DNA of 64,000 bases from Pacificimonas sp036351775 (GCA_036351775.1 JAZBPX010000005.1:35904-99903); one strand, 5' to 3'; shown: positions 1-7,768, counted from the first letter of the stretch. Made by a program: numbers and translations. The notes: generated from the sequence alone by a model not told the origin.

Positions 1-50
1 GGTGTGTTGATGGACGGAGAGTGGACGGTGCATACGGAAACGAGCGCTAG
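1..50 (+). CDS. C-terminal tail of an upstream gene (partial)
   Basis: A reading frame is open from the window edge to a TAG at 48-50, about 15 codons, directly before the ATG at 51. The head-to-tail packing matches the tight spacing of the following genes, so this is probably the end of the preceding operon gene. The fragment is too short to identify. Confidence 0.3.
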   Translation, partial: CVDGRRVDGAYGNER

Positions 51-314
51 ATGAGGTCCACGCGCGCAAGGCGTATCGAGATCGCGGCCCGCCGCTATCT
101 CGCCAAAGCATTGGGAAAAACGCCGGTCCATATCCTCCATATCGGCAAAACCGGCGGCACGCCCATCGACCCTGTCGAAGCTCACCGAACGCCAGACGAT
201 ATGGATACGCGCCTCACCCCTGCGGCGCGCGCCAATATCCTGAACTGGTATGCCGATGATTACGCCCTGGTCATGGCGATTGACGCGTTGCGACAAAAAC
301 GCGGTCGGGCATGA
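51..314 (+). pseudogene. Internally deleted sulfotransferase-like relic (87 aa)
   Basis: The 87-residue product has HIGKTGGT at residues 30-37, which resembles the 5'-phosphosulfate-binding loop (xIxKTGGT) of PAPS-dependent sulfotransferases. Only about 27 residues later comes NWYADDYAL (65-73), the kind of segment that ends full-length members of about 250 residues. The middle of the domain, including the 3'-phosphate-binding Arg/Ser segment, is absent, so it is unlikely to be catalytic. The frame is intact and its stop overlaps the next start (ATGA at 311-314), so operon spacing has been kept. An in-frame internal deletion is the simplest reading. A short functional protein is possible but less likely. 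Confidence 0.5.
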
Positions 315-1357
315 GCATCCCGGCCGTAAGCATCCTGATGTCCGTGCGCGACGGGGAACGGTTCTTGCCGTCCACGCTGGCGTCGCTGCGGGCGCAGACG
401 TTCGCCGACGTCGAATATGTCGTCATCGACGATGGCAGCACAGATCGAACGGGCCGCATTCTGGACAGGTTTGCGGACCGCCAGAAGAGGGTGACGCTGC
501 TGCGAAACAAGGTGTCCCGCGGGCTCGCGGCCAGCCTTAATTTGGGGCTCCGCGAATGCCGTGCGAACCTCGTCGCGCGTGCCGATGCGGACGATATCCA
601 CATGCCCTCGAGGCTGGCAAAGCAGGTCTCGTTCCTTGAGGGCAATGGCGATGCTGGACTGGTGTCGTGCGGCTTTCGCCGCATCGACGCCGCGGGAGAG
701 GTGATCGACGTCGAAACCGCGATGACGGACCCGGACCTGATCGCGTTTGCCATGATGTTCGAGACGCCGATCCTGCATCCGGGCGCGATGTTCCGCAGGA
801 AAGCGGTTCGCGAGATCGGCGGCTATGACGAAACGCTCTGGACGGCGCAGGACAGCGACTTGTGGCTGCGCCTGCGCGAGACGACCCGGCTGGCGAACAT
901 TGCCGAGCCGCTGGTGGATTACCGCGTGCATGATGGCGGGATCGTCGCCCGTCGCGGAAAAAAGGGCGACCGTCTGAGCCACAAGGTCAAGCAGCGCGCG
1001 CTTTCGGAATATTGTGAGTGCGCGTTCGCCATCGATGAAGCGGCGGCGGCCGTCGAGATGATGCGCGGCTATCACAAGCTGACAAAGACGAACGTGGAGA
1101 CGGGGCGCCGGATGTTGCGGCGGGTCCGGAAACGCGCGGCCGTCAAGGAACCGAAGGCGGTGCTGGGCTGGTTCGACGAACGCTATCGCCGCGGGCACAT
1201 CGCGCAGGCCCAATATCATGGCGGCAGCGATCCCGGCTTCGCGGCCCGCCTTGCCGCGCACGCCTTTCGGAAGCGTCCAGGTCTTTACACGGCGTCGCTG
1301 GCAAGCCGTCTGGGATGGAAATCGCTATCCGGGGGTGCACGGGACCGGACGCGTTAG
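311..1357 (+). CDS. Glycosyltransferase family 2 protein
   Basis: This 348-residue protein has a GT-A fold N-terminus: VSILMSVRDG at 6-15, the nucleotide-binding VVIDDGSTD at 37-45, and a metal-binding DXD-type motif DAD at 92-94. It should transfer a sugar from a nucleotide-sugar donor to a lipid-linked or polymer acceptor at the cytoplasmic side of the membrane. The last 120 residues are basic and not recognisable. The ATG overlaps the previous stop by four bases, and the next gene starts directly after the stop, so it lies in an operon with the sulfotransferase and glycosyltransferase genes around it. Donor and acceptor cannot be told from sequence. Confidence 0.88.
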   Translation: MSIPAVSILMSVRDGERFLPSTLASLRAQTFADVEYVVIDDGSTDRTGRILDRFADRQKRVTLLRNKVSRGLAASLNLGLRECRANLVARADADDIHMPSRLAKQVSFLEGNGDAGLVSCGFRRIDAAGEVIDVETAMTDPDLIAFAMMFETPILHPGAMFRRKAVREIGGYDETLWTAQDSDLWLRLRETTRLANIAEPLVDYRVHDGGIVARRGKKGDRLSHKVKQRALSEYCECAFAIDEAAAAVEMMRGYHKLTKTNVETGRRMLRRVRKRAAVKEPKAVLGWFDERYRRGHIAQAQYHGGSDPGFAARLAAHAFRKRPGLYTASLASRLGWKSLSGGARDRTR

Positions 1358-2353
1358 ATGGCGCTGTTAAAACCCAGACGCTGGATAAGGCGGAAGCAGA
1401 GCCTGCCGCTATTTGCAGGCGAGGCCTCCCGAAGTCACAGGGACGTCCGTATGGCGCGGCTCCTGTTGCGGGGCATGGTCACCTATGCGCGCCACGCCGA
1501 CCGAATTCCGCCGCCACCGCGATTTCTGCAATTCGCCGGTTTTCCGCGTTCTGGACATTCCCTGATCGGCAGCATTCTCAGCGCGAGCGAGAGGGTCTGC
1601 CTTTCTCACGAACTCGACGTGATGGGGCTCGTGGATGCGCGAATGCCCTACAGCGCCATTCGGGGCCTGATCCTCTCAAACGCGGCCGCCTTCGAACGCA
1701 GCGGGCGGTGGTGGAACGGCCTTTCCTATGACCTCGGAACCGATCCGCTTGCCGCGCCGCAGCCCTTTGCAGTCATGGGGGACAAGAAGGGAGACTGGGC
1801 GGTGCGGCGCACGCTGAAGGACCCCGACCTTCTGGACATATTGCCCAAACTGATCCCCGCGCGGCACCAGTGGCTATTGGTAACCCGCAATCCGTTCGAC
1901 AATATCGCCGTCATGTCGATGCGCCAGAACCGCCTGTACGACCGTTTGCGCATAGCCGCCAGCGATGCGTCGGATTTCCGCGCGCGGCTTCGCGGGGCCA
2001 TGGCGGCCGGCGACGTTCCTGCCCATGCGGACGACCGGATGATCGCGGATTACGCTACGCTTTGCAGGGGTGTCGCGGCGATCCGCGCGCGCGTCAGCCC
2101 GGACGATTTTCTGCACGTTGAATATGGTTCGTTCACTCAGGATGCGGACCGCGGCGTGCCCGCTCTCTTCGATTTTGTCGGGATCGAACCGGCCGCCAAC
2201 CTGCTGCGGGCGTGTATAGCCATTGTGCGCCCCGCGCGTTCCGCGCCGCGGGAGCTGATTGGCTGGTCTGCGGAGCAACGGGCAGCTGTCGAACGCATCA
2301 TTGCCAAGCACGACTTTCTATCCTGCTATACCGGCGGAGCTGACCATGCGTAA
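1358..2353 (+). CDS. PAPS-dependent sulfotransferase family protein
   Basis: The 331-residue product has the PAPS 5'-phosphosulfate loop GFPRSGHS at 61-68 and a matching 3'-phosphate-binding segment, VTRNPFDNIAVMS, at 175-187. That is the standard pair for cytosolic-type sulfotransferases that move sulfate from PAPS to a hydroxyl or amine. The first 50 residues are basic and poorly conserved. ATG at 1358 directly follows the upstream TAG, and the next gene starts inside its last codons. Placed between two glycosyltransferases, it most likely sulfates a sugar of a surface polysaccharide. The acceptor is unknown. Confidence 0.82.
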   Translation: MALLKPRRWIRRKQSLPLFAGEASRSHRDVRMARLLLRGMVTYARHADRIPPPPRFLQFAGFPRSGHSLIGSILSASERVCLSHELDVMGLVDARMPYSAIRGLILSNAAAFERSGRWWNGLSYDLGTDPLAAPQPFAVMGDKKGDWAVRRTLKDPDLLDILPKLIPARHQWLLVTRNPFDNIAVMSMRQNRLYDRLRIAASDASDFRARLRGAMAAGDVPAHADDRMIADYATLCRGVAAIRARVSPDDFLHVEYGSFTQDADRGVPALFDFVGIEPAANLLRACIAIVRPARSAPRELIGWSAEQRAAVERIIAKHDFLSCYTGGADHA

Positions 2354-3260
2354 CGTGCACCTGATCAGCTGCGTGGGTGTTGCGCATGATTTGCCGCTGC
2401 TGCCGCATTTTCTGAAACATTATCTCGGATTAGGCGTCCTTCCCGAAAATATTCACATCATCATCAATGCCGCCGAGCCCGGGCACCATGGACTGGCGGC
2501 GGCTGAAGATATCGCGGCTGCAAATGGCATTCGCGCACCCCGGCGCTGGATCGCGCCCTATACAAGTAACGACATGTGGGAGCAGCGCAGACAGACGCAG
2601 GCAGACGCGGCGAACAGGGATGACTGGGTGATCTCTGCCGATGTCGACGAACTGCACGAATATCCTGCGCGCCTGCCAAGCATCCTGTCGTACATGGAGC
2701 GGGGGGGATCGAACTGCGCGCAGGGCGTCTTCATCGACCGCCTGGCTCCCGATGGCGCGCTCGCCCCGGTCGCAGCCGATCCCTCTCTGTTTGCGCAATA
2801 TCCGGTAAAGGCAGACGTGGCCTGCACCGTAAGGCGTGGGGAGGAGGGTGCCTATTGGCACGGGACGGTAAAGCTGATGCTGTACCGCGCGATGCTTTCG
2901 CCCCGTCTTGGCGGGCACCGGGCTGAAACGGAGAATGCGGATGTCAGGAGTATTTACGGGGCCAACCTGTCTTCCTTTCGTGGAATGACCCGCGCCGCCA
3001 TACGCTTCGGCATCCCCTTCCGCGTGCATCACTTCAAGTGGACCGCCGCGCTGAAGCGGGCGGTCAGGCAGCGTTTCGAGACGAAGGGCGCGAGCGAGGT
3101 GGGCAGCCGCTACGGTCGCAACCTGCTCGGATTTATCGGGGACGAAGACCATGTCGATCTGGCTGCGGTTCCGATCATGTCCCGTGACTACGCCTCTCTG
3201 ATGCCGTGGCGGCTGCGCATCGCCGCCATGCGGCGCTTCTCGAGCAGGATGACGGCCTGA
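2346..3260 (+). CDS. Glycosyltransferase family 2-like protein
   Basis: The ATG at 2346 is preferred over an upstream in-frame ATG at 2259. It overlaps the sulfotransferase stop by 8 bp, and the protein then begins with the conserved strand MRNVHLISCV. This gives 304 residues. VISADVDELHEYP (about 95-107) contains a DVDE metal-binding motif, as in the Glyco_tranf_2_4 / GT92-like families that read a visitor-type opening strand and then DXDE. It is probably a polysaccharide glycosyltransferase in the same operon. Specificity is unknown, and the family assignment is from motif pattern only. Confidence 0.68.
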   Translation: MRNVHLISCVGVAHDLPLLPHFLKHYLGLGVLPENIHIIINAAEPGHHGLAAAEDIAAANGIRAPRRWIAPYTSNDMWEQRRQTQADAANRDDWVISADVDELHEYPARLPSILSYMERGGSNCAQGVFIDRLAPDGALAPVAADPSLFAQYPVKADVACTVRRGEEGAYWHGTVKLMLYRAMLSPRLGGHRAETENADVRSIYGANLSSFRGMTRAAIRFGIPFRVHHFKWTAALKRAVRQRFETKGASEVGSRYGRNLLGFIGDEDHVDLAAVPIMSRDYASLMPWRLRIAAMRRFSSRMTA

Positions 3261-4450
3261 TGAGCGAATTCGGCCTATGGACAAGGCGGCAGCTGACGAT
3301 GGGCACCGCAGAGTGCCGATTCCACGCGCACGCCTATTACGACATTCCGGTGATGGACGAGGCGGCCCGCTTTGTGATTGGCCATCAGGTGCGATTCCAG
3401 GGCCGTCAGCCGACGGTGACGGATGATATCGAAATCGGGATCGTCGACATGGAGGCCGGGGCGGAGTGGCAACCGCTCGGCAGAACAAGCGCCTGGAGCT
3501 GGCAGCAGGGCGCGATGAGCCAGTTCCTTCCCGCGCAACCTGCAACGAAGCCGCGCGCGGCCTGGAATATCAGGCGATCGGACAATGAATTCGGCGCGCG
3601 GATCTATGACCTTTCCCGTGACGACGTTCAGGATCTGGACGTGCCCCTCTACGCGGTTGCGCCGTGCGGCACGGCCGCGCTGTCGCTCGACATGAGCCGC
3701 CTGAACACGCTGCGACCGGGTTACGGCTATGCAAATAGTTCAGACCGGTCCTTGCGGCGCAAACCGCATGACGAGGGGGTCCGCCACGTCGATCTCGGCA
3801 GCGGCAAGACCAGCCTGATCCTGCCCCTTGCGCGGGCCGTCGACATACTGATGCGGCATCTACCGCTGAAGGCGCGGGCGAAGCACCTTCTGAAACGCTA
3901 TCACTACTGGTTCAACCATGCGAAAATCTCGCCGGACGGACGCCGCTTCACCGTCAAGCTGCGCTGGCGGAACATCGGCAAGCCCTGGAGCGATAAGCAG
4001 GGCGTGAGCCTGACGGCGGGTATGGACGGTTCCGACGTGCGCCTGCTCGCACCCGCGACATCGCATGTGATCTGGCAGAATGAGCGGCAGCTCTACTTCT
4101 GGCAGAGCGGCGGTCTGTTCCTTTATAAAGACACCGCGCCGAAGGGTACGAAGGTCGAGCAGGTCGCCCCCGAACTGATCACCACGAACGTGCATATTCG
4201 CCACATGCCCGCCAAGCCGCACCTGTTCGTTTTCGACACGCCCTACCGCGAAGATATCGATGTTCTGCTGCTGGACAGGCGCACGGGAAGGCATGAACAG
4301 ATCGCCGCGTTTACAGGACATCGTCCGAAAACAGGTCCCTTCCGCTGCGATCTTCACCCCTGTCCAAGCGTATCCGGCGAGCGCATCATCGTAACATCGC
4401 TGGAGGACGGCGGGCGGCAAATTTACCTTCTCGAACTTCAAAAAGGCTGA
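3260..4450 (+). CDS. Predicted beta-propeller protein of the polysaccharide locus
   Basis: Starting at the ATG that shares one base with the previous stop (TGATG), the protein has 396 residues with no signal peptide or membrane segment. The C-terminal half has repeated beta-strand blocks resembling TolB/oligogalacturonate-lyase-like propellers: ISPDGRRFTVKLRW, HVIWQNERQLYFW, RCDLHPCPSVSGERIIVTS, then GGRQIYLLEL at the end. The 'PDGRR' and 'RCDLHP' blocks are typical of proteins found beside glycosyltransferases and sulfotransferases. A polysaccharide-processing or binding role is inferred only. It is the last gene of this operon before the tRNA region. Confidence 0.6.
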   Translation: MSEFGLWTRRQLTMGTAECRFHAHAYYDIPVMDEAARFVIGHQVRFQGRQPTVTDDIEIGIVDMEAGAEWQPLGRTSAWSWQQGAMSQFLPAQPATKPRAAWNIRRSDNEFGARIYDLSRDDVQDLDVPLYAVAPCGTAALSLDMSRLNTLRPGYGYANSSDRSLRRKPHDEGVRHVDLGSGKTSLILPLARAVDILMRHLPLKARAKHLLKRYHYWFNHAKISPDGRRFTVKLRWRNIGKPWSDKQGVSLTAGMDGSDVRLLAPATSHVIWQNERQLYFWQSGGLFLYKDTAPKGTKVEQVAPELITTNVHIRHMPAKPHLFVFDTPYREDIDVLLLDRRTGRHEQIAAFTGHRPKTGPFRCDLHPCPSVSGERIIVTSLEDGGRQIYLLELQKG

Positions 4451-4462
4451 GAAAGGCGGAAT

Positions 4463-4790
4463 TGGTGCGGACGGCGGGACTTGAACCCGCACGATCATAT
4501 GATCGAGAGATTTTCTTACCAGCTACGGTTTTCACCGCCGACGCACCGGCGCCGTTTGTGGTCTGGACTATCCCTTCACCATCGCAGGTCTCCCTGCCTT
4601 AGGTGCTGCCCGTCTAGTCTCTACACCTTCCACTCAAGATCATGCCTTGAGCAGCTTGGCTCGGGATTGGCATGGCTTAATCCTCGCCGTCAGCTTTCCC
4701 CGAATTTGAGCAGTTCTACTCCCGGCGTTTCCACCGGGGCACTCAAACATGGCTTAAGTCTCTTGTGTCTACCGATTCCACCACGTCCGC
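4463..4790 (-). tRNA. tRNA-Leu(UAA), interrupted by a group I intron
   Basis: Read on the minus strand, the 5' exon (4790-4756) starts with acceptor strand GCGGACG, followed by the leucine-type D-arm and the anticodon stem AGAGA. The 3' exon (4514-4463) resumes with AAAA and stem UCUCU, then a long variable arm (CGATC, loop ATAT, GATCG), a canonical T-arm (GCGGG TTCAAGT CCCGC), CGTCCGC, discriminator A and encoded CCA. Joining the exons gives an 87-nt tRNA with loop CUUAAAA, anticodon UAA. The intron lies between U34 and A35. All stems pair perfectly, so the gene should work once spliced. Confidence 0.95.
4515..4755 (-). ncRNA. Group I intron (self-splicing, subgroup IC3-like) in tRNA-Leu(UAA)
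   Basis: This 241-nt intron follows a 5'-exon U and ends in G. The exon end ACUU pairs with the internal guide GAGU, giving the required U.G wobble (P1). The core elements are present in order: P (4708-4692), Q (4668-4658), R around AGAGACUAGAC (4626-4611), and S containing AUAGUCC (4576-4565). P4 (UUCGGG/CCCGAG), P3 (CUGCUC/GGGCAG) and P7 (GACUA/UAGUC) can be drawn. P2 and a P9-region hairpin end in GAAA loops, and a P8-region hairpin in GAGA. No endonuclease ORF is present. Insertion site and core resemble cyanobacterial/plastid tRNA-Leu introns. Confidence 0.94.
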
Positions 4791-4953
4791 ATTCCGGTTT
4801 GGGTTTCCCACAGCCGGGAGCCGATGACCAGCACCTGTCGCACCGCCTGTCACCCCTGGCTTCTGTATGGCACCCAGATCAATCCTGCAAAGTCGCTCCT
4901 CCTCATACGCCCCGTTATCAGACTGAAACCTTGGAGCAGATTTCTCGCCCGGT

Positions 4954-5018
4954 AACCCGACCTTGCTAAACAAAGGGATTTTAAGTCCCCTTTCGTCTAC
5001 CAATTCCGCCACGTGGGC
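4954..5018 (-). pseudogene. Truncated tRNA-Leu(UAA) relic
   Basis: On the minus strand the sequence begins GCCCACG, then a leucine-type D-arm (GCGGAATTGGTAGACG), an anticodon arm GGGGA-CUUAAAA-UCCCU (anticodon UAA), a short variable arm and the start of a T-arm, TCGGGTT. It then leaves the tRNA consensus at 4953. No CGTGGGC acceptor partner or CCA follows in the next 160 bases, and the D-stem has a G.A mismatch at the 10-25 position. It is therefore probably dead. Its acceptor strand differs from that of the intron-bearing gene, so it is not a simple copy. Confidence 0.7.
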
Positions 5019-5153
5019 ACATGGGGGATGTGCGTTTCCAGGCTGCGCGCTCATGAATGGGAGCGCTCGGGATCGCGCTGAGGGCCGGCAGAGGGAACCG
5101 GCCCGCCCCTTCTTGCGCTTTGTTAAACGGGTGCATGGAGGACGAGGGACGAT

Positions 5154-5966
5154 ATGGAACGGATCGCTAAATTACAGACATTCGCACGGATCGGGTTTCT
5201 GGCGCGCGGGGTGGTCTACATTCTTCTTGGCTATTTCGCGCTGACGGCGTTCGGATCGCAGGGGACCACGGACATATTGGGTGCGATCAAGGGCGCGCCG
5301 CTCGGCACGGTGCTGCTGGTGCTCGTCGGGATCGGCCTGCTCGGCTACGGCGTTTACCGGCTGTACGGCGCGGCGCTCGGCATTGATGCGCCTGGAACGG
5401 GCGCGAAGGCAACGGCAAAGCGCATCGGCCATGCAGCGAGCGGCGTCGCGCACCTCGTCCTCGGCTTTATTGCGCTGAGAGGCGCGTTTACCAGCGGCAG
5501 CCCGGGCGGCAGCAGCGGAGCAGGTAGCGGGGGCAGCGGTGGCGGTACAACCGGACAGGCAGCGGGCATGGTCACCGACTGGCCGGGCGGAGAAATCCTT
5601 CTCTGGCTGATCGGGATCGGCTTCCTGCTGGGCGCGGTGGCGCAGGCAAAGAAGGCAATCACGGCGAATTTCATGTACCAGCTGGATGCCGATGTTCCCG
5701 GCTTTGCCGAGCCCGTCGGCCGTGCTGGCTACGGGGCGCGGGCGGTGATCTTCGTCATCATCGGCTGGACCATCGTGCAGGCGATGATGGCGGGCAATCC
5801 AGAGGCTGTCGGCGGCATCGGCCAGGCGCTGCAGACGCTGCAGGGCACCGGCTGGCTGTTCACCGTGGTGGCGATCGGCTTGATTCTTTTCGGTGTCTAC
5901 TCGCTGATCATGGCGCGCTATCGCACCATCCGCGACGAGGACGTGATCGCGCGGCTGAAACGCTAA
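5154..5966 (+). CDS. DUF1206 family membrane protein
   Basis: The 270-residue protein has three repeats of a two-helix unit, each opening with a similar Gly/Ala-rich pattern (ARIGFLARGVVYILLG near 11-26, RIGHAASGVAHLVLG near 90-104, GRAGYGARAVIFVIIG near 190-205). This is the DUF1206 architecture of about six membrane helices. A Gly/Ser-rich linker lies at 114-134. A GGAGG-like ribosome site (ggaggacgagg) precedes the ATG. The function of DUF1206 is unknown. The gene stands alone, convergent with the CinA-like gene. Confidence 0.88.
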   Translation: MERIAKLQTFARIGFLARGVVYILLGYFALTAFGSQGTTDILGAIKGAPLGTVLLVLVGIGLLGYGVYRLYGAALGIDAPGTGAKATAKRIGHAASGVAHLVLGFIALRGAFTSGSPGGSSGAGSGGSGGGTTGQAAGMVTDWPGGEILLWLIGIGFLLGAVAQAKKAITANFMYQLDADVPGFAEPVGRAGYGARAVIFVIIGWTIVQAMMAGNPEAVGGIGQALQTLQGTGWLFTVVAIGLILFGVYSLIMARYRTIRDEDVIARLKR

Positions 5967-5985
5967 GGCCGCAGGCCGCCCTGCC

Positions 5986-6744
5986 CTAGATCGCGCCGTC
6001 GATGGGGGTCTGGCCTGCCGCGCTAAGGCCCGCCATCAGGCGGTCGGCAGCGTCGTCGAGGGCGGCCTGATCGCGGGCGCGGATGACGAAGTTGGAGCCG
6101 ACCTTCCCCTCTCGCCAGAAGGGGTAGGAGCCGATCTGGATGCCGGGCTTTTCCTTTTCGACCGCGGTCAGGACATCGGCGACCTCCGACTCGCCGGCCC
6201 AGGCGGCGACGGTGCGGTCGAGGACGGGCTGGCCGCCCTCCAGCGTTCCCTGAAGGCCCGCGAGCATGCCCTGCGTGATCTTCGGGACGCCCGCCATGAT
6301 GAACAGGCGGCCGTCGACCTTGATACCCGGCGCGCCGGAAACAGGGTTCTTCATCAGTTCAGCGCCCTCAGGCGCGCGCGCCATGCGAAGCCGGGCGTCA
6401 GTGATCTTGTCCTTGTAATAGCCGCGGAGGATCGCCTCGGCCTCCGGGTGGAGAACGACGTCGCGGCCCAGCGCCTTCGCGACCGCATCGACCGTGATGT
6501 CGTCATGGGTCGGGCCGATGCCGCCGGTGGTGAAGACATAGTCGTAGCGTTCGCGGGCGCGGTTGACGGCCTCCACGATGCGATCCATCTCGTCAGGGAC
6601 GATCTCGACGCCGCCGAGCTGGATGCCCTCCACGTTCAGCCATTTGGCGAGATAGGCGGTGTTGGCGTCCTGCGTGCGGCCGGACAGGATCTCGTCACCG
6701 ATGACGATCAGGCCGGCGGTCCATATATTGTCTTGTGTGGGCAT
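5986..6744 (-). CDS. CinA-N / MoCF-type molybdopterin-binding-fold protein
   Basis: This 252-residue protein matches the N-terminal COG1058 (MoCF_biosynth) domain of CinA: GLIVIGDEILSGRT at 11-23 and FTTGGIGPTHDDIT at 71-84. It lacks the C-terminal nicotinamide-nucleotide amidase domain of full-length CinA (about 410 residues). Such stand-alone proteins are annotated as competence/damage-inducible protein A-like or molybdopterin-binding proteins; members of the family have ADP-ribose pyrophosphatase activity. It diverges from map across about 60 bp that must hold both promoters. Its physiological role here is uncertain. Confidence 0.86.
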   Translation of the reverse strand: MPTQDNIWTAGLIVIGDEILSGRTQDANTAYLAKWLNVEGIQLGGVEIVPDEMDRIVEAVNRARERYDYVFTTGGIGPTHDDITVDAVAKALGRDVVLHPEAEAILRGYYKDKITDARLRMARAPEGAELMKNPVSGAPGIKVDGRLFIMAGVPKITQGMLAGLQGTLEGGQPVLDRTVAAWAGESEVADVLTAVEKEKPGIQIGSYPFWREGKVGSNFVIRARDQAALDDAADRLMAGLSAAGQTPIDGAI

Positions 6745-6805
6745 GGCCCTCGCATAGCGGGCGCAGGGAATGTTAGGAAGCGGTCAGGATGGCGCGGAAG
6801 CGGAT

Positions 6806-7633
6806 ATGATGATGATGGATCAGGTTCTGGCGGACGGCCAGGTGAACAGCGACGGCATCCGGATCCACGGCGCGGAAGCCCATGCCGGTATGCGCGCCGC
6901 AGGGCAGCTGGCGGCGTCGGCGCTCGACATGATCACGCCGCACGTCGTGCCGGGCGCGGTAACGCGGGAGCTGGACGACCGCATCTATGAGTTCGTGAAA
7001 GCAAATGGCGGCGTGCCGGCGACGGTCTTCTACCGCGGTTATTCCCATTCCAGCTGCATCAGCGTGAACCATGTCGTCTGTCACGGCATTCCGGGGCCCA
7101 AGAAGCTGGTGAAGGGCGACATCGCCAATATCGACATCACGGTCGTGGTGGACGGCTGGCACGGCGACACCAGCCGCATGTTCTGCGTCGGCGCGGTGTC
7201 GAAGAAAGCTGAGCGGCTGGTCGACATCACCTATGAAAGCATGATGCGCGGGATCGCGGCGGCGGTACCGGGCAACACGGTCGGCGACATCGGTCACGCA
7301 ATCCAGAGCTATGCCGAGGGCGAACGCTGCTCCGTCGTGCGCGATTTCTGCGGTCACGGGCTGGGGCAGGTGTTTCATTCGGAGCCCAGTATCGTCCATG
7401 CCGGTCATCCGGGGGAGGGGCCGGAACTGCGGCCCGGCATGTTCTTTACCGTGGAGCCGATGATTAACCTGGGTCGGTTCGATACCAAGATCCTGTCGGA
7501 CGGCTGGACGGCCGTGACGCGCGACCGATCCCTGTCGGCGCAGTTCGAACATTCGATCGCGGTGACGGAGGGCGAGCCGGAAATCTTCACCCGGTCACCA
7601 GCCGGTCACACGAAGCCGCCGTACAAGGCTTAA
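6806..7633 (+). CDS. map: Type I methionine aminopeptidase
   Basis: It removes the N-terminal methionine from nascent proteins in the cytoplasm. All five metal ligands of the family can be seen in order: Asp in ANIDITVV, Asp in HGDTSRM, His in CGHGLGQ, Glu in FTVEPMI and Glu in FEHSIAV. The length (275 aa) is typical. Four ATG codons occur in a row at 6806. That start follows a purine-rich gcggaagcgg, and I prefer it to an upstream ATG at 6770 that would add 12 unconserved residues. The gene diverges from the CinA-like gene. Confidence 0.95.
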   Translation: MMMMDQVLADGQVNSDGIRIHGAEAHAGMRAAGQLAASALDMITPHVVPGAVTRELDDRIYEFVKANGGVPATVFYRGYSHSSCISVNHVVCHGIPGPKKLVKGDIANIDITVVVDGWHGDTSRMFCVGAVSKKAERLVDITYESMMRGIAAAVPGNTVGDIGHAIQSYAEGERCSVVRDFCGHGLGQVFHSEPSIVHAGHPGEGPELRPGMFFTVEPMINLGRFDTKILSDGWTAVTRDRSLSAQFEHSIAVTEGEPEIFTRSPAGHTKPPYKA

Positions 7634-7687
7634 GACACGGGCTGAGGCGCGGCGAGAGTTGCGTAATTCCAGTCATACGCTTACCGG

Positions 7688-7705
7688 ACATGCCTAAACG
7701 CATGT
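7688..7705. promoter_or_regulatory. Dyad-symmetric site upstream of the capD-like gene
   Basis: ACATGC, six spacer bases, then GCATGT form a perfect 6+6 dyad inside the 135-bp gap before the polysaccharide operon. It could be an operator for a dimeric regulator. There is no further support, and a chance palindrome is possible. Confidence 0.22.
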
Positions 7706-7768
7706 TAAGAAGTGCGCGGCGGCGGGGAAGTTGCCGGGATGTGTGGTAGCGCTGGGCAGGGATAAGAC

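Noticed and set aside
260..1261. A 333-residue minus-strand frame over the GT2 gene
   Set aside because: It is the antisense shadow of a clear glycosyltransferase, Arg/His-rich with no motif.
4463..5018. A tmRNA or two normal tRNAs in this region
   Set aside because: No tag-peptide frame or tmRNA ends fit. The group I intron model explains the split tRNA-Leu fully, and the second tRNA lacks its 3' half.
4481..5054. Open frames on both strands (162 and 103 aa) across the tRNA region
   Set aside because: They read through the intron, exon and tRNA relic, have no family resemblance and are explained by RNA genes.
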